Shown here one piece after another: positions 12,328 through 25,909 of a stretch of 64,000 nt of DNA. Each line of letters opens with the position of its first letter. Positions within the stretch are counted from its first letter, which is position 1. The position numbers and the translations under genes were made by a program. The notes below the pieces were generated by a model. It did not search any database, was not told the DNA's origin, and saw only the letters and a program-made list of their open reading frames with translations. Origin of the DNA: Prillingera fragicola (Eukaryota > Basidiomycota > Tremellomycetes > Trichosporonales > Trichosporonaceae); contig BEDY01000003.1 in assembly GCA_002335605.1 (NCBI GenBank), forward strand, positions 186,001 to 250,000, read 5' to 3'.

Positions 12328-14289
12328 CTAGAGCTTTGCCTTGTTGACGGGATTGTTGGGGTGCTTTGCCCAAGCGTCGCCGACAGTCTTCTTGACCTCA
12401 TTCTTGAGCACTTTGCCATTAGCGTTACGCGGCAGCGCCTCCTGCGAGACAAAGATAATCTGCGGACGGGCAGGGTGGCGCAACCTCCCCTCGGCAGCCT
12501 TGACGAGCTCGTCGCCCGTGGCCGTCACGCCGTCCTTGAGCTGGACGCACACGCCGACGACCTCGCCCATAACAGGGTGCGGGACGGGGACGGCGGCGGC
12601 GTCCGCGACCCGGTCGTCGAGGTAGATGGCGTTCTCTACTTCGGCGCAGGCAATGTTCTCGCCGCCGCGGATGATAATGTCCTTTGCCCGGTCGAGAATG
12701 TACATGAACCCGTCCTTGTCGACCAGGCCGAGGTCGCCAGTGTCCAGCCAGCCGTCGAAGCGGAACGCCTGCTTGGTCGCCTCTGTGTGGTGTCAGCTGG
12801 CGTGTCTCTGCATGTGGGCGCCGTGACGTACCCTCATTTCCATAGTAGCGAGTCATGATGTTGTTGCCCTGCGCGACAATCAACCCCATCTGCCCCTGCG
12901 GCATCTCCTTGCCCGTCTCGGGGTCGATAATCTTGATGGCGCCAATAGGCAGCGCATGCCCAACAGCGCCAGGGCGGTCGATATAGTCCTGACCGACAAT
13001 ACCGACGTGCGCGCCGTTCATCTCGGTCATGCCGAAGCCATGCACGAGGCCAGCGGCGGGCCAGCGCGTGTTCAAGTCTTTCGCCAGGCGCTTGGGCGGG
13101 GGTGCGCCGCCGTAAGACAGGGCCTCGAACTGGACCGATTTCGGGAGGAGGGGCGAGTTGATGAGCGAAGTGACGATCGCGGGCACGCCGCCGGTGATGG
13201 TCACGCCTTCGTCGACGATAATCTTGATGGCGTCCGGGACCGACCAGTAGCGCATCAGCACGACCTTGTTGCCCTTCATAATGTGCGAGAGGAGGGTCGC
13301 GTGGCAGCCCGTCGTGTGGAAGAAGGGCGTCGGGACGAGCGCAGACTGCTGGTGCGTCACGGCCATCCCGGCTGCTTCCTGCAGCGACAGGCCGGCGCGC
13401 AGAGCCGCGCGCAGGGGCACGACGCCACCTGAGACGACAGTGTGCAGCGCGGCGCGCTGGGTGGAGATGACCGCCTTGGGGTTGCCCGTCGTGCCAGAGG
13501 TGAAGAGAATGTTGCAGACGCTCTCGGGACCGAGGCCCTCGAGGCCCTTGCCCTCCTTAACACCCTTGAGGACGTCGTCGGGGCACTGCGCGTCGCCAAT
13601 CTCGCCGACGACGGCCCGCGCCGCCGCGTCAAGGTGGGAGACGCTCGACCAGCAAAAGATTGGGCCGACGTTGATCTTGTCCAGCGCCTTCCTGTGGGGA
13701 GCGAGGCGCGCGGCGAGGGCCTGGTCGCAGAGGATGATGACGGGGTGCGAGATCTTGAGGCAGTGCAACTGCGGCTCGGGCTGCAGCGTGCTGTTGAGCA
13801 GGACGGGGACGGCGCCAATGAGGTGGGTGGCAATCCAGGTCACGATCCAGCCGACACTGTTCGTGCCGCCGATCGCGACGTGGTCGCCCATCTTGATGCC
13901 CTTGTGGCGCAGCCAGGCAGCAATCTGGAACGCACGCTCAAGGGCGTCGCCGTACGTGACGCGCTCGCGGACGTCCTTGGACTGCGGCTCGGGCGCCGCC
14001 GCAGAGATGAAGATCCGGTCCTTCCACTGGGTCATCACGGGGACCAACCACGAGCGGTACGTTGGGGGTTGCTGCCTTGGTCAGCTTTGCTCTCGAGACA
14101 TGGATGCGCACATTCTTCCACACTTTCTGGACCTTGCCGTTGATCTCCTTTTCGACAATCTCAAACGGGCCGCCCTTGAACGTGATAATGGCGTCGCCTG
14201 ACGTCAGCTCCATCGACCAGCAGCAGCAACCTACACTCGGCCATCGTGCGCTGCTTGGTGCCCGCAGGCAGGGTAGGGAGAGCCGGCAT
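12328..14289 (-). CDS. AMP-dependent acyl-CoA synthetase/ligase, probably peroxisomal
   Basis: Exons read downstream are 14235-14289, 14061-14197, 12832-14026 and 12328-12782 (613 aa). The introns are 37, 34 and 49 nt. The adenylate-forming core motifs are all present: the P-loop ILFTSGTTGNPKA (about residues 237-249), YGGAPPP, HGFGMTEMNG, RYYGNE, WLDTGDLG, the hinge YILDRAKDIIIRGGENI, and the catalytic-Lys motif PRNANGKVLK near the C-terminus. The protein activates a carboxylic acid as acyl-AMP and transfers it to CoA. It resembles medium/long-chain fatty acid or 4-coumarate-type ligases; the substrate cannot be fixed. The last three residues, AKL, match a type-1 peroxisomal targeting signal, which points to peroxisomal beta-oxidation. 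The N-terminal 64 residues (ITFKGGPFEIVEKEINGKVQ) are an extra lead-in before the core. Confidence 0.92.
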
Positions 14290-14497
14290 GTTGGTGAATG
14301 GTCAGACAAAGAGTATTGGACGCTGGGTGTCTAGGCAAACATGGACTCGAGGCCGCAAGAGAATCACAAGGTCACAGTCCTTCTTGAAGGTTGGTGTTCC
14401 GGCTAAACGCACAGCTAGGTACCGACATGGACTGTTCTCGCCGGCCGCCGCTGGGACGAGTCGATCGCTTCGTCTGGTCTGCGTCTCCGTCTGCGTG

Positions 14498-14532
<35 letters not shown>

Positions 14533-15763
14533 GCTGTGGGCAACGCCTGCTGTTACGGGCCGATGAGGTGGGGAATCGGCTATAGGGAATGGGAGGCAAG
14601 GACCCGGAAATCGGCTTTGACCGACAACCCGCGGTGACAGCGCTCAAGCCTCCGAGAATGATAGTGGGCAGCGAGCGCCGAGATGAGCTTTGACGACGCG
14701 TATACATGTCAAGATGAGCTGAGGCGAGATCAGTCGCGATATGCTCAGCCAAGCTAGCTCACATACACTGCGACGATCATACCGCACCGCTGATCCTATT
14801 GATGATCATGAGGATCCTACACGTTGTGCCCCCCACTGCATAGTCTCACCTCATGCTGACTCTCGGTATTCGCGCTGCAGCCCTGTGTTGCAGATACATG
14901 ATCATGCGGACAGCGCCGAGAAACGACCCCCGGCACGATCCATAAGCGACCAATTGCGGGGAGTGGGGTGGTGGCTTGGCAGGTGACACTTGGGCATCTC
15001 CGGGACAAATCACGGATAATCGCCTGACACCGCACCACGGCCTCGGCATTCTTTGGGAAGACTTGTCATCTGTTTGGGATTAGGGCGTTTGGGATCTTGG
15101 ATCAGAGCGTTTGGGGGAGGAGGCAGGCTACGGCGCTCGGCACGTTGAGCGATAGGATGGGTTTCGTGGGCTCCGACTGTTCCTCATCCTGCCTCTTCAT
15201 CTTCGTATATTGACCTCTACATTGGTCGAGGATTATCGGTTCATCCAAATCACCACGAATCCTACCATGGCCAGTTGGTGTAATTAGGAAACCGATACGC
15301 TGTCCACGACGGCGTCCACACTGTTGTCCTTCGCTTGGCTGCTATCTCCCAGGAACCAGTGAAACTCCTCATGGTGTTGGAACATGATTTTGCTGTGCCA
15401 GAACCGTCACAGCACTGGCGCACTGGACCCCCTCTCTGCCGTCCGTGGGGAGCAGTCTGACAATCAGCTGCCAAGGGAGTACGGCGAGTGCTCAGGCGTT
15501 TCATGCACCTGTCGTTTCGACGCAAATGGGGGCCTGTCTCAAGTATCGAGCACATGAGGCAGGTCCTGGCACTCCCCGCGTCTGCGTTTCCAGGAACGCA
15601 CAACGACCTGCAGCGTGATCTTGGTTTCCCTCAAAGCAGACGCCGCAATGTCACCATGCAGCCAATCGCTGGAACAGTCTTGCGATGCATACATGCTCCA
15701 GCATAGCCATGCAATAATGGATCACGTCTTGGTTCTCAACAACTCCCAACTCACTATACCATC
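14290..15763. other. Divergent intergenic region
   Basis: This lies between the minus-strand synthetase start and the + strand gene at 15764. It should hold both promoters. Apart from a GCT microsatellite at about 14499-14532 I see no gene. Confidence 0.5.
14499..14532 (+). repeat. (GCT)n microsatellite
   Basis: About 11 consecutive GCT triplets, not inside a supported coding exon. Similar AGC/GCT runs occur at about 19691-19711 and 51147-51164. Confidence 0.9.
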
Positions 15764-16181
15764 ATGCAGGTCCGCACCGTCCTCCCCAACACCTGCGCGC
15801 CGTCCTTTTCCTCCTGGGCCGTCGGCACGGGCAGGCACGCCGACGCGGAAGGCCACAAACTCAGCTCGACCAAGCACCACCTCAGCATGGTCGTGCTCGG
15901 CGTGTGTGCGCTGATCACAACAGGTGTCATGGTCGGGTACGTCCTTACCCCATCACCAAGCGTTGAACCTCGCTGACGCGCGCAGATACACGCCAGGCCG
16001 GACGTGCCACAAAGCAATGAACATGGGCACGCTCTGGGGGGTAGCCTTTGGGATCATGCTCTACCACGTCGTCGCGACGGTACAATACCTGCACCTTTTG
16101 TATCGCCTTGAAATGGCCGGAGTCGTGCTCGACGAGGAGGCATGCGGGTGCGGCCGCTGCGGGCGGTGCAGCTTGGGTTAG
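15764..16181 (+). CDS. Small two-span membrane protein (LEMAGV family)
   Basis: Exons 15764-15936 and 15986-16181 flank a 49-nt intron (GTACGT, GCTGAC branch, GCGCAG) at phase 2 and encode 122 aa. The N-terminal half is soluble and ends in a TM helix (LSMVVLGVCALITTGVMVG). After the splice come a conserved Cys, a second hydrophobic helix starting GTLWGVAFGIMLY, the motif YRLEMAGVVL, and a Cys-rich tail (CGCGRCGRC). The same exon boundary, phase, Cys, G-x-LWGV and LEMAGV-x-L motifs recur in the next gene (16874-17270), so the two are tandem paralogues. No known domain recognised. Confidence 0.75.
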
Positions 16182-16873
16182 CCTGGCTTGGGAGCACTCA
16201 GAGGCAAGCTCTGCGCTCGGGGGCACCGTTTGCCTGTGGTAGCGCCACAGGGCCGGCCGCGAGGGTGGCCGCTCAACCAGCTGTGATAGGTGCGTCGGCG
16301 CCGACGTTGCAGTGCCCGCCCGTCCCCGTCAGGGCTCCCGACGCCGTCGCCTCAAGATCACAGGATCGGCAGGGTCCAAAATCGACCCACAACCTGCCGC
16401 ACGATGGCAGCTGGCTGGTCTGCCAGTGCAGGCAAGAGTACAGGCAGCCCGACAGAAGGATGCCAGTCAACTCGAGGTGTGGCGATCGAACACACTGGTT
16501 GTGTGGCACTCGACTCGTCGGTACTCGCTCAGCGTCTGGTCGGCCTGTTTACTCGGAAACTGTTCCATGGATATCTATGAAACCAACCGTGTATGCTGAG
16601 GACAAGAGCTACTGTGACAGGGTGTAAGATGTCGATTTGATGGGGAGCAATGTTGCTCTGAAAGAATAGGTTGCGTTGACCTCAACTCGATCGATACTAT
16701 TAATGAATTTGATTCCGCTAATCATTACGTTTGACTTGATTACAAATTAATTCTAATGGTACTACAATGGCTGATGTCATGGATTGTTGTGATCAATGGC
16801 ATACATCGCACCTCCTCTTCATCCTCACTCTCATCCTCCTCTGCGTCAACAACCTAGTCATCACACAATCACA
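16182..16873. other. Intergenic with an AT-rich block
   Basis: No gene seen. About 16690-16790 is markedly AT-rich (repeated TTAAT/AATTA words) within otherwise GC-rich DNA, just upstream of the paralogue at 16874. Confidence 0.5.
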
Positions 16874-17270
16874 ATGAACCTCGACCCCCACCCCATCAAG
16901 CCCAACCCCACCCCGCCAACATTCTGGCAATGGTCCAACACCCGCCCACGAGCAACCACAAAACCCAGCGTCCGAATCAGGATCCTCTCCATCCTCCTCC
17001 CAACAATCTGCATGGACGGCTTCCTCTGCATATCATAAGGGTACGCCCCCCACCCTCTCCCCCGACTCACACTGCAGATATCCCATAGAACCCTCCTGCC
17101 GCACAGCCTGGGGCCTCGCCCTCCTCGCCGGCATCCTGTGGGGCGTCTTTGGGATGGCCCTCGTCATGCTTGTTGGATTTCATTATCTCGAGTACTCGCT
17201 TGAGATGGCTGGGGTGGCGCTGCGTGGGCCACGGATGGGTGGGCTTGCGGAGAGTGACGATGAGGGATAA
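16874..17270 (+). pseudogene. Second LEMAGV-family membrane gene with an in-frame stop before the splice site
   Basis: Exon 1 (16874-17040) and exon 2 (17078-17270) flank a 37-nt intron (GTACGC...CTGCAG) at the same phase-2 position as in the gene at 15764. Exon 2 would encode Y-P-I, the conserved Cys, GILWGVFGMALVMLVGFHYL and YSLEMAGVAL, all matching the paralogue. However, exon 1 carries TAA at 17036-17038, two bases before the donor, so normal splicing gives a 54-aa truncated product. Either the gene is a recent pseudogene, there is a sequencing error, or exon 1 is used differently. No alternative donor that removes the stop is visible. Confidence 0.6.
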
Positions 17271-17733
17271 GCGGCGCACGGGTGGACCAGATGGTGTCTG
17301 TATGGGCTCGGAAAGTGTAGGAGTGCGTGGGCTTGGACTATTGTTGCTATTTGTTTACGAGAGCGAGAGCTGCAGGTCTGTGTGCCGCCACCTGCTGCCT
17401 TCTATTGCAGATGATCTAACAGAAGTGGCCTCGATGAGGTGATCCAGCGGAAAGCTCTTGCCGCGCGCACAAGAGCTATTCTCGGCGGATGTCCATGACC
17501 TGGGTGTCATGGATATGCCTCTATTTCGCACAGAAATATGGGAGGTATTAGTCTGCGCGTGTGGACAAGGACACGTATTAGCAGAGCCGGAGCGTCAGGG
17601 AGATATGTACCGGAGCACGGAGCAGTGTGTACATGACCACAATGTTTCTCTCTACAATCTCCTCTCTTCGTGTCTTCTTCTAATATCCATTCATATCTCC
17701 TCCTCCTTCCATCTTACACGCGCCTAGTTTCCC
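17271..17733. other. Convergent intergenic gap
   Basis: This lies between the stops of the + strand gene and the minus-strand dioxygenase gene. No gene seen. Confidence 0.55.
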
Positions 17734-19629
17734 TTAGTTGCGCACACCAACAAGACTGAGAACCTCGGGCGTGGCCTTGACCTTGTTGAGGGGCTCGCGG
17801 CGCACGACCTCGGGACTTCCATCGGGCCGCTTGAGGTCTGACAGGTCGGGTTGACCGGGCTTGCGCTCCGTGTGGACCACGTTCATGTTCTGATATCGTC
17901 AGCACCTGCATGTTCTGGGTGGGGGTCGACTTACGGGCCAGTGGGTGGTAACCTTGTAGGTGTCGAAAATCTCCTTTTTGCGCTTGAGGGCCTCCTCGGA
18001 CATCCACTCGCGGGGGCACTGGCAGACATAGACTACGAAACGGGTCTGGTCGCCGACGGGGGACTGGTTCCAGTGCATCGTGCGCGAGTCCCACACTGCG
18101 GCGTCAGCTTGGCGTCCATGAGCGGTAGCCCTGCGAGCACTCACGGATCAAGTCGCCCTTGCCGGCGCACACCTTGACCTGCTCACACCCGTGGTCCTTG
18201 TACCACTGGTGGTCCTCGGGGGTAAAGTGGTACGAGTGGTCCTGGGGACCGGCATCCTTCTCGGGCCTGAACCCGCCGATGGACTCGAAGAACTCTGCGT
18301 GCTTCAGGTGGCTGCCCTTCATGACTACGAGGCCGCCGTCGTCCGGCCCGTTCGGGGCGAGGTTGGCAATGCCTTGGTACAGCAGCAGGTCGGCGACTGT
18401 ACGCGGGTTCTGGTCCATGTCTGCCCGTCAGCAGTTGGCCGGTGAGGGAGAGACTTACGAGGCCACGCGCCGGTAGGCTCAATGTCCTTCCTGCCCTTCT
18501 CGCCAATGGGGAAGGTGCAGTTGATGGCATCGAAACTCGTGATCAGGTCGTCGGTGCCCCAAACATGGGCAAAGACCTCCTTGATACCAGACTGAGCACG
18601 AATGTTCCACACAAAGTCCTCGTGCGTGCAGGCATAGTGGACGTACATGCCGCCGCTGCCTCGTCAGCCCAACTCTTGAAGAGTGACTCACGTAAAGTTG
18701 ATAGGCAGGCTGTCATTGTTCCAAGTGCTAGGGTCGTCCCTCTTGAAGCCATACGGGAAGGCCTCGAGCCACGAAAGCACACCCTCCTGGTATGCGTCGC
18801 AGTCCTTCTCGGGGATGACGCCGGGAACGACGACGTAGCCGTCGCGCTCGAGGTCGAGGAGGAACTGCTTCTTGTCCCTCTTGACGGCCTGGGCGGCCTT
18901 TGCCGAGGCAGGGACACACTCGGCGGCGTTGATCGCGGGTGCGGTGTCGGTGGTCATTGCTGCTGGTTCTGGTTGTGGGGAAGAAATGGCAATCGGAAGG
19001 TCGATGTACGGTGATTCGAGGGAAGAGCCAAAGAGATCAAAGAGGAACGGAGGAATGGGTTCCGGGTCTGGAAACACGGGGGTGTAGAATGGGCCTGGGA
19101 GGTAGCTGTCCTCTTCTGGGAGGGCGGCAAAGTAGGAAGGTGTGAGGCGGGAGCCAAAGTAGGAGGGGACGAGGGTTTGGGCCGGCGCAGGTGGTGCCGG
19201 TGCTGGGGGAGGAGCGCGGGACGACGACGGGGTTACCAACGAGCTACGAGCTGTGCTTGTGGAAGGGGAGCGGTAAGAATGTAGCGGCGCAGAAGCGCGT
19301 GCGTACGGTGCTGGAGCGCGATAACTCCACGCGGGCGGTGCGCGGTAAGAGGAAACGGCTGGGACTGGGGAGGCGCGATAGCTGCTCGCGCTTGAGATGG
19401 AGGCTGAGCGGTCACGATAGCCAGTGTAGCGTGAAGGTGGTTGGGCTAGTGTCGAGGGAGGGGCGACGACAGAAGCAGTACTAGACGAGCTGGATGCACG
19501 TCGCTGGGGGTTAAAGTAGACTGCTTCCTGGGGTTCTGGGGGGGGAGTGGGAACGCGATTGACAGTGCTCTGAGAGTGCTGCTTATGATGCCTTGCAAAG
19601 TCGGAAAGACGACGAATCTGCTCGTCCAT
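17734..19629 (-). CDS. Phytanoyl-CoA dioxygenase (PhyH)-type Fe(II)/2-oxoglutarate oxygenase
   Basis: Five exons read downstream: 18692-19629, 18459-18655, 18145-18420, 17935-18095, 17734-17889 (575 aa). The introns are 36, 38, 49 and 45 nt, all with a CTGAC branch. The catalytic core begins near FLLDLERDGYVVVPGVIP. Splicing intron 2 rebuilds WPHMDQNP, the HxD iron-binding motif. The distal His is in RTMHWNQSP, followed by an Arg in QTRFVVY that could hold 2-oxoglutarate. The family hydroxylates diverse small molecules; the substrate is unknown. The first 224 residues are a Ser/Pro/Tyr-rich disordered region with SYRAP-like repeats. An in-frame ATG at 18957 (MTTDTAPAINAAECV) would give the usual 351-aa enzyme and may be the true start. 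Confidence 0.85.
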
Positions 19630-20698
19630 CCGCCGCAGGGGGCTGGTTTAAGTATGTGCTAGCGTGTGTGGAGATGGTGGGGGTGAGCAGGAGCAGCAGC
19701 AGCAGCAGCAGGGGGCAGAAGAGAGAGAGAGAACAAGACCACGACGAGAGGTTGAAGAGGCAACAAGGGATATTGACCCGGAATGCTGACGAGAATGTGC
19801 CGATCTTCAGGGACGGGTCATCCTCGGGCAATCATCGGGCCGCCCCCGCACGCTCACCCGCACGCATCCTGCAGCGTCAACAGAGCTATGCACGCAAGCA
19901 TGCATGCAATACGAGTCAATCAGCGGGCCATGCATCGCAGCAGTGCCGCGCACATACCCGCTAAAGGGGAGTAGCCGTGTGGAATGCAACGCGTTAGCCT
20001 CCCTCGCCAACGACCAACATAGGCGAAGGCCCGACGCTAGACTGATGCTCCAACAATCCCACAGGCCGTCGAGAAACAGAGGTCTGGAAAACGAGGTCTG
20101 GAAATCAGCTGTTGACGTGGAAGGCGATAGGTATATAGAGGCATCTACCGCCTTTGCACGGGAGTCCAGCTAGTCCAGCCTTTCATCCGAGGCATGTGGA
20201 GCACAAACACGGCCAAGAGTTGCCGTGCTGACTCAAGCCATGACGCGGAACAGGCGGTTCCGATTGCTCCTTGTGGGGGCCGAGGAGGCTGCTGCGACTA
20301 GTGCATTCCTGGGGAAAGAGGTGGGGAAGAGACGCACGTTGGCGCTGGCTTTTGGAGCGGGTCATCGGTCAATTACAGATGTTGGTGGCGTCGGTCACAG
20401 CCGAGTCGATGTGATGCCAACGAGATGAGCGTTTCGAAAAGAGCGAGGTGGGTCGTTGCATTCTTGTGATTCTTCCTTCTCCCTATGAGATTGTACTCTT
20501 GGTTTGGTTGCCTCTGAGCTCTCTAGAGCGATAGTCTAGTTGCATATGCGCCGGGTGACGCTCCAGGACCTTGTAGCGACATGAACGACACAAACAGTGA
20601 ACAGCTCACAGCCAGATGCAGCGACGGTACTCAAGAGCAGAGACTTATTCATTCAATTGTTCTAACCCTCCTCACAAATCTATACACACCTCTACAGC
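19630..20698. other. Intergenic; microsatellite and one possible small ORF
   Basis: An AGC run lies at about 19691-19711 next to a GA run. A TATATAG at 20132-20138 (+) precedes an ATG at 20240 that opens a 62-codon frame to 20428, with no motif. I do not call it a gene. Confidence 0.4.
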
Positions 20699-23913
<3,215 letters not shown>

Positions 23914-23933
23914 GTCTGGGGCTGGATAGATGA

Positions 23934-23939
23934 TATATA
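23934..23939 (-). promoter_or_regulatory. TATA box of the beta-galactosidase gene
   Basis: TATATA read on the minus strand, about 20 bp before the ATG at 23913 and 80 bp before the alternative ATG at 23856. The distance favours the inner ATG if transcription starts about 30 bp from TATA. Confidence 0.45.
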
Positions 23940-24029
23940 GCGATGAGATGGGGAGAGAGTGAGATGGGATATAGCCCGGGATGACCATGTGATCAGCCAC
24001 TCTCCCGGCTAAATGTCAAATGCTGACCT

Positions 24030-24110
24030 GAGATTCCCGTTCGATGCATCGTACGTAGCACGCCGAGCCTTGCTCTGAACGGGAATGTCGCTGCATCGAA
24101 CGGGAATCTC
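24030..24110. promoter_or_regulatory. 19-bp perfect inverted repeat upstream of beta-galactosidase
   Basis: GAGATTCCCGTTCGATGCA at 24030-24048 is exactly inverted at 24092-24110. A third core copy (GAACGGGAAT) lies between the arms at 24077-24086. It sits 117-197 bp before the beta-galactosidase ATG. The repeated CGGG/CCCG units resemble targets of zinc-cluster regulators, so an upstream activating element is a reasonable inference; a tiny foldback element is the alternative. Confidence 0.6.
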
Positions 24111-24283
24111 GGGACCTTTCAGCGCATGCGTTGGACGCCGAGGCTATGTGGGGTGTGCGGGGTCAGTAGCCGGATGGACACGAGCCGGGAGAGAGGGGGA
24201 GAGGGGCCGAGATGGGGCCCTCGCACGTTTGTGTTGCAGTATCGGCAATCAAGTTGTGCTTGCCTTGCTCCTAGTAGATAGCA

Positions 24284-24315
24284 CATTCCCGTTCGAGCAC
24301 GAGCGCACGGGAATG
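24284..24315. promoter_or_regulatory. Second ATTCCCGT inverted-repeat pair
   Basis: CATTCCCGT at 24284-24292 is inverted as ACGGGAATG at 24307-24315. Its left arm continues into GTTCGA, as in the upstream 19-bp repeat. With the other copies this makes five ATTCCCGT cores within about 280 bp, between the stop of the ARM-repeat gene and the beta-galactosidase gene. Confidence 0.55.
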
Positions 24316-24511
24316 CTCTGCGCCAGGACGAGCCAAGTGACGTGTCAGTCTTGCTCCCAAAGCTGAATGGTCCGTCCAACCATCCGAGGGCAGACGAGTG
24401 CCAAAGTGGTGTACGAATACATCCGGCCTCTGGTCGACCGGGCCATCATGCCATGCTCTCTACTATCGCACAACGTCGACTCATCATCCCCAGTGAGAGC
24501 CCACTAGGACC

Positions 24512-25909
24512 CTATGCAGAGTTGAGAATCTCCAAAGCAGTCTTTCCCCACCCCTTGGCCCTCTCGTCCCTCCAGCTCCCCTCGCCTGCCTTCAACGCCT
24601 CGACAAGCCCCCCAGCCTTGGCCTCACGCAGCGTCTCTCCCCTCTGCGGCTCAAAGAAGCGCTTGACCCACATCAACAAGTTGTACGCAATCATCGTGCC
24701 ACTAAACGCCAGCGAGGGATCAGGCGGCGCGCTGCCAATGTCACGAGCACGCGCCCCAGGCGTGTCGGCCGGGGGGCGCTGGCCATTGGCCTCAAACAGG
24801 TCCGCGACGCGCGCCCAAAGACCCGTATCCATCGTTCCCGCCGAGGTCTTGATCTTGAGCTGAATCAACGCCGAGCACGCGCACTCGCTCTGCGTGAGGA
24901 TGCCCAGCGCCGTGGCCGCGCTCTGGCGCGTCGCCCGGTCGTCCGAGTCGGTGAGAAGCAAAATGACACCCAGCCTTGCTGCCGCCTGCGGGTCCAAGCG
25001 ACCCTTGGGCTGCTGCGTTGGTGTGTCTGACTCGGTCGCATGGGCCTCGGCTGGGAAATCATACACGCTTGTCTCGCCAGAGAATCGGTACCACCCGCCC
25101 TTGGAGTTGACGAGCATGCCTACCAAGTTGATGGCCGCGCGGGAGATGGCGAGCTCGCGATCCATGAGCAAATGCTCAATCTTCTCAATCACACGGGCGT
25201 CGGTGCGGTTGCCCGTGCTGCTGGTTGGGGGGAGGGAAACGCTGTCGGACACGATACGGCTGCCAATAACCGGGTGTGTGATGGCTAGTGGCGCGAGGGC
25301 GGTGAGGGCCTCGAGGGCGTGCGCACGGGTAGTGGCCGGGTAGGCAATGAGAACATAGAGGGGCACAAGGGCTGGGGGGATGGTCTCCTGCACGGGGGTG
25401 GCAAAGAGTTCGCTCAAATCGGAGGGCGACGTGCCGCGCAGAATCTTGGCGTACGCCGAGCATGCCGACAGGAGAAGTGTGGGGTCGGGGGGAATGTACG
25501 TGTCGTCGCCCTCTGGTGGAGCAATGAGGTCGTTGACAAGGCTGAGGAGCACAGTAAAGCCGCCATCCTTGACAAACGCCTCACGGCGCGCCTTTGCTGC
25601 GTCGTCGTTGCCAGTCGTCAACGGCAGGCACAGTGCGCCGAGAGCCTCCTTGACTCGCAACTTGGGATTCGCAGCCATGCGCTTGAGCTCTGGGACGAGA
25701 CCTGCGGCAATGATGCTGTCGGCCACTGCGGGAGAGCGTTCGGCCGCCTTGCCTAGTGTCGCGAGGGCGAGGAGACCCAGGTCGGGCGAGGTGACAGAGG
25801 ACACGGGGTCGATGGCGTCGGCGATGAATTTGATATCGTCCTTTGTGACTGTTGGCTCGGGCGCCATGAGTCGGCCTAGGAGGGCTGAGAGCTCTTGCGA
25901 GTCGGCCAT
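24512..25909 (-). CDS. ARM/HEAT-repeat protein
   Basis: A single-exon gene of 465 aa. It is built of repeated amphipathic helix pairs typical of armadillo/HEAT solenoids (LGLLALATLGKAAERSPAVA, LRVKEALGALCLPLTTGND, AISRAAINLVGMLVNSKGGW, RATRQSAATALGILTQSE). It most resembles the central helical region of UNC-45/She4-type myosin chaperones, but there is no UCS domain or TPR to prove it, so only the fold is called. It probably acts as a protein-binding scaffold in the cytosol. The absence of introns is unusual for this window. It lies upstream of and in the same orientation as the beta-galactosidase, about 600 bp away. Confidence 0.75.
   Translation of the reverse strand: MADSQELSALLGRLMAPEPTVTKDDIKFIADAIDPVSSVTSPDLGLLALATLGKAAERSPAVADSIIAAGLVPELKRMAANPKLRVKEALGALCLPLTTGNDDAAKARREAFVKDGGFTVLLSLVNDLIAPPEGDDTYIPPDPTLLLSACSAYAKILRGTSPSDLSELFATPVQETIPPALVPLYVLIAYPATTRAHALEALTALAPLAITHPVIGSRIVSDSVSLPPTSSTGNRTDARVIEKIEHLLMDRELAISRAAINLVGMLVNSKGGWYRFSGETSVYDFPAEAHATESDTPTQQPKGRLDPQAAARLGVILLLTDSDDRATRQSAATALGILTQSECACSALIQLKIKTSAGTMDTGLWARVADLFEANGQRPPADTPGARARDIGSAPPDPSLAFSGTMIAYNLLMWVKRFFEPQRGETLREAKAGGLVEALKAGEGSWRDERAKGWGKTALEILNSA

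Noticed and set aside
14499..14532. (GCT)n run as a coding poly-Ala/Cys tract
   Set aside because: No supported exon overlaps it; treated as a microsatellite.
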